A stretch of 36,761 bases of DNA from positions 1 through 36,761 of the forward strand of contig SVEJ01000031.1 in assembly GCA_015057435.1 (NCBI GenBank), written 5' to 3'. This document shows positions 35,597 to 36,761 of the stretch, piece by piece; the stretch's first letter is position 1; each line of letters opens with the position of its first letter. A model generated the notes under the pieces. The model saw nothing but the letters and a program-made list of their open reading frames with translations, was not told where the DNA came from and ran no database searches. A program made the translations under genes and the position numbers. The DNA is from Lachnospiraceae bacterium. GTDB lineage: Bacteria; Bacillota; Clostridia; Lachnospirales; Lachnospiraceae.

Positions 35597-36607
35597 TCAT
35601 ACCTCCGCTTTCGCTTTTTCCAATGCTGCAATCACGCGATCGCACCACACATCAAACTCTTGATCCTCTACCTGACATTCCTCATGCTGCAATATATATT
35701 CAATTGCACACTTAATTCCCTGATCGCAACGCACAGTTGCAACATAATCCGGAACAGCTCTTTTCACCTTTGCATTATCAAACACAACAGAATTCGCTTT
35801 GTCACCAATCAAAGAACCCTCAAAATCATACTTGCCCACCGCTTTCAAAAACGAAGAAGACACATGATATGCTTTTAACTCCACGCCGAGACAATCTGCA
35901 ATAATCTGATAAATCTGATTCCAGGTAACTGTCTCATCCGACGTGATGTGATAGGTTTCACCAATCGCATGTATATTGCCAATCAATCCGACAAATGCTT
36001 TTGCAAAATCACTATTATGCGTCAATGTCCAAAGGGATGTACCATCTCCATGAATAATAACCGGTTTTCCTTCCATGATTCGTTTTACCACCTGCCAGCT
36101 ACCATTAGCACCGTGTACTCCTAACGGAATCTCCTTTTCGCAATACGTATGACTAGGTCGGATAATAGTAATCGGAAAGCCATGTTCCCGATACATACGC
36201 ATCAGATATTCTTCACAAGCTATCTTGTCTCTCGAATATTGCCAATACGGATTTGCAAGCGGTGTACTTTCCGTTATACGATAATCAGAAAGCGGTTTTT
36301 GATACGCCGATGCAGAACTGATATACATATATTGCTTTGTCTTGTTCTTAAATAATCTGTAATCCCGCTCAACTTGTGCCGGAACAAAACCGATAAACTG
36401 ACACACTGTATCAAAACTTTTTCCTTCTAACAGCTTCTCAATCTCTGCCTCATTATTCATGTCCCCGTGCATAAATGTCACCCCAGCCGGGCATTCTGTA
36501 TCTTTCGAACCCCTATTTAACAAATATATATCATGTCCTTGTTGCACCAGCAATTTTGTAATCGCCATACTAATTGTTCCCGTTCCGCCAATCAATAATA
36601 CCTTCAT
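35597..36607 (-). CDS. NAD-dependent epimerase/dehydratase family protein
   Basis: A 336-residue extended SDR. N-terminal MKVLLIGGTGTISMAI gives the GGTGxIS nucleotide loop (7-13), and YSRDK supplies the YxxxK catalytic pair within QYSRDKIACEEYL; RPSHTY follows as in sugar-nucleotide epimerases and the related RNA-binding CSP41-like group. Likely substrate is a nucleotide sugar, not resolved. The ATG at 36607 has AAAGGAG upstream; an extension of 50 residues has no ribosome site and no fold. First gene of the operon that continues to the TPR protein. Confidence 0.88.
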   Translation of the reverse strand: MKVLLIGGTGTISMAITKLLVQQGHDIYLLNRGSKDTECPAGVTFMHGDMNNEAEIEKLLEGKSFDTVCQFIGFVPAQVERDYRLFKNKTKQYMYISSASAYQKPLSDYRITESTPLANPYWQYSRDKIACEEYLMRMYREHGFPITIIRPSHTYCEKEIPLGVHGANGSWQVVKRIMEGKPVIIHGDGTSLWTLTHNSDFAKAFVGLIGNIHAIGETYHITSDETVTWNQIYQIIADCLGVELKAYHVSSSFLKAVGKYDFEGSLIGDKANSVVFDNAKVKRAVPDYVATVRCDQGIKCAIEYILQHEECQVEDQEFDVWCDRVIAALEKAKAEV

Positions 36608-36638
36608 CCTTCTTCTCCTTTCATATATAAACAATATA

Positions 36639-36655
36639 GGCGTTTGCGAAACGCC
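36639..36655 (-). repeat. 17-nt perfect inverted repeat upstream of the epimerase gene
   Basis: GGCGTTT-CGC-AAACGCC on the minus strand, 31 nt before the ATG. A second, weaker GC-rich hairpin (GCCGUAU/AUGCGGC) lies at 36660-36675. A TTGTGG abuts the repeat upstream and a TATATT follows it, so it could be an operator in a promoter spacer, or else a leader hairpin. Confidence 0.5.
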
Positions 36656-36715
36656 ACAAGCCGCATAAATACGGCACTTTTTTGTTATAAAAAACAAATA
36701 ACTCCTCACTGGATA

Positions 36716-36724
36716 TGGTATAAT
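36716..36724 (+). promoter_or_regulatory. Extended -10 promoter pointing out of the window
   Basis: TGGTATAAT (TGn plus perfect -10; hexamer 36719-36724) on the plus strand inside ATATGGTATAATA, a context very common in Lachnospiraceae promoters. -35 is weak. It would start a transcript near 36731 for a gene beyond the right edge. Confidence 0.4.
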
Positions 36725-36761
36725 AGAGTTGCTAGAAACTAAAAACCACACACCCAAGAAA

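Noticed and set aside
36645..36690. GCCG...CGGC plus T-run read as a plus-strand terminator
   Set aside because: The stem has a C-A mismatch in plus-strand RNA and pairs better (G-U) in the minus-strand transcript, so it belongs to the epimerase leader.

Overview
This is a low-GC Firmicute chromosome segment. Protein similarity in style (tandem YibE/F membrane proteins, 4Fe-4S aldo/keto reductase, the radical SAM repair pair, DUF4253, DUF4037/DUF4125), strong AAGGAGG-type ribosome sites and SigA-type promoters suggest a motile Lachnospiraceae (class Clostridia). That placement is inference; there is no rRNA or marker gene here to fix it. No tRNA, rRNA, transposase, CRISPR array or prophage gene was seen; the region reads as ordinary chromosome with several compact operons.

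Layout. 1-3822 (minus): one tight cassette, DUF4253 protein > GNAT acetyltransferase > nitroreductase > YibE/F > YibE/F > start of an alpha/beta hydrolase cut by the window edge. 3929-7445 (minus): Fe-S aldo/keto reductase with its own promoter, and a PcrA/UvrD helicase whose promoter carries a perfect SOS (LexA) box. 7710-13894 (minus): chemoreceptor, degenerate HD-GYP protein, MATE exporter and a second chemoreceptor, mostly separated by terminators. 14038-16323 (minus): the paired TIGR03915/TIGR03916 radical SAM DNA-repair genes, again with a promoter followed by a perfect LexA box. 16597-23929 (minus): a full ribose operon in the order rbsR-rbsD-rbsA-rbsC-rbsB-rbsK-transaldolase, driven by a consensus promoter with an 18-nt palindromic operator; its binding protein is a head-to-tail fusion of two complete ribose-binding domains. 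24177-26417 (plus): a DUF1538 membrane protein with a double PII-like protein. 26549-29507 (minus): TspO, an esterase, an NhaC-type antiporter and a 20-codon gene remnant. 29629-31983 (plus): a ferritin-like DUF2383 protein and a PgaC/PgaD-like polysaccharide synthase pair. 32086-36607 (minus): epimerase > short-chain dehydrogenase > thioredoxin > large TPR/DUF4037/DUF4125 protein.

The most interesting points are: (i) two SOS boxes, one tying the uncharacterised radical SAM pair to the DNA damage response together with a PcrA-type helicase; (ii) the double RbsB; (iii) an HD-GYP protein that has lost several metal-site residues and is probably a c-di-GMP sensor or scaffold rather than an enzyme, in the same window as a PgaCD synthase of the type known to respond to c-di-GMP; (iv) the DUF1538/double-PII pair, which looks like a nucleotide- or metabolite-gated membrane system of unknown substrate.
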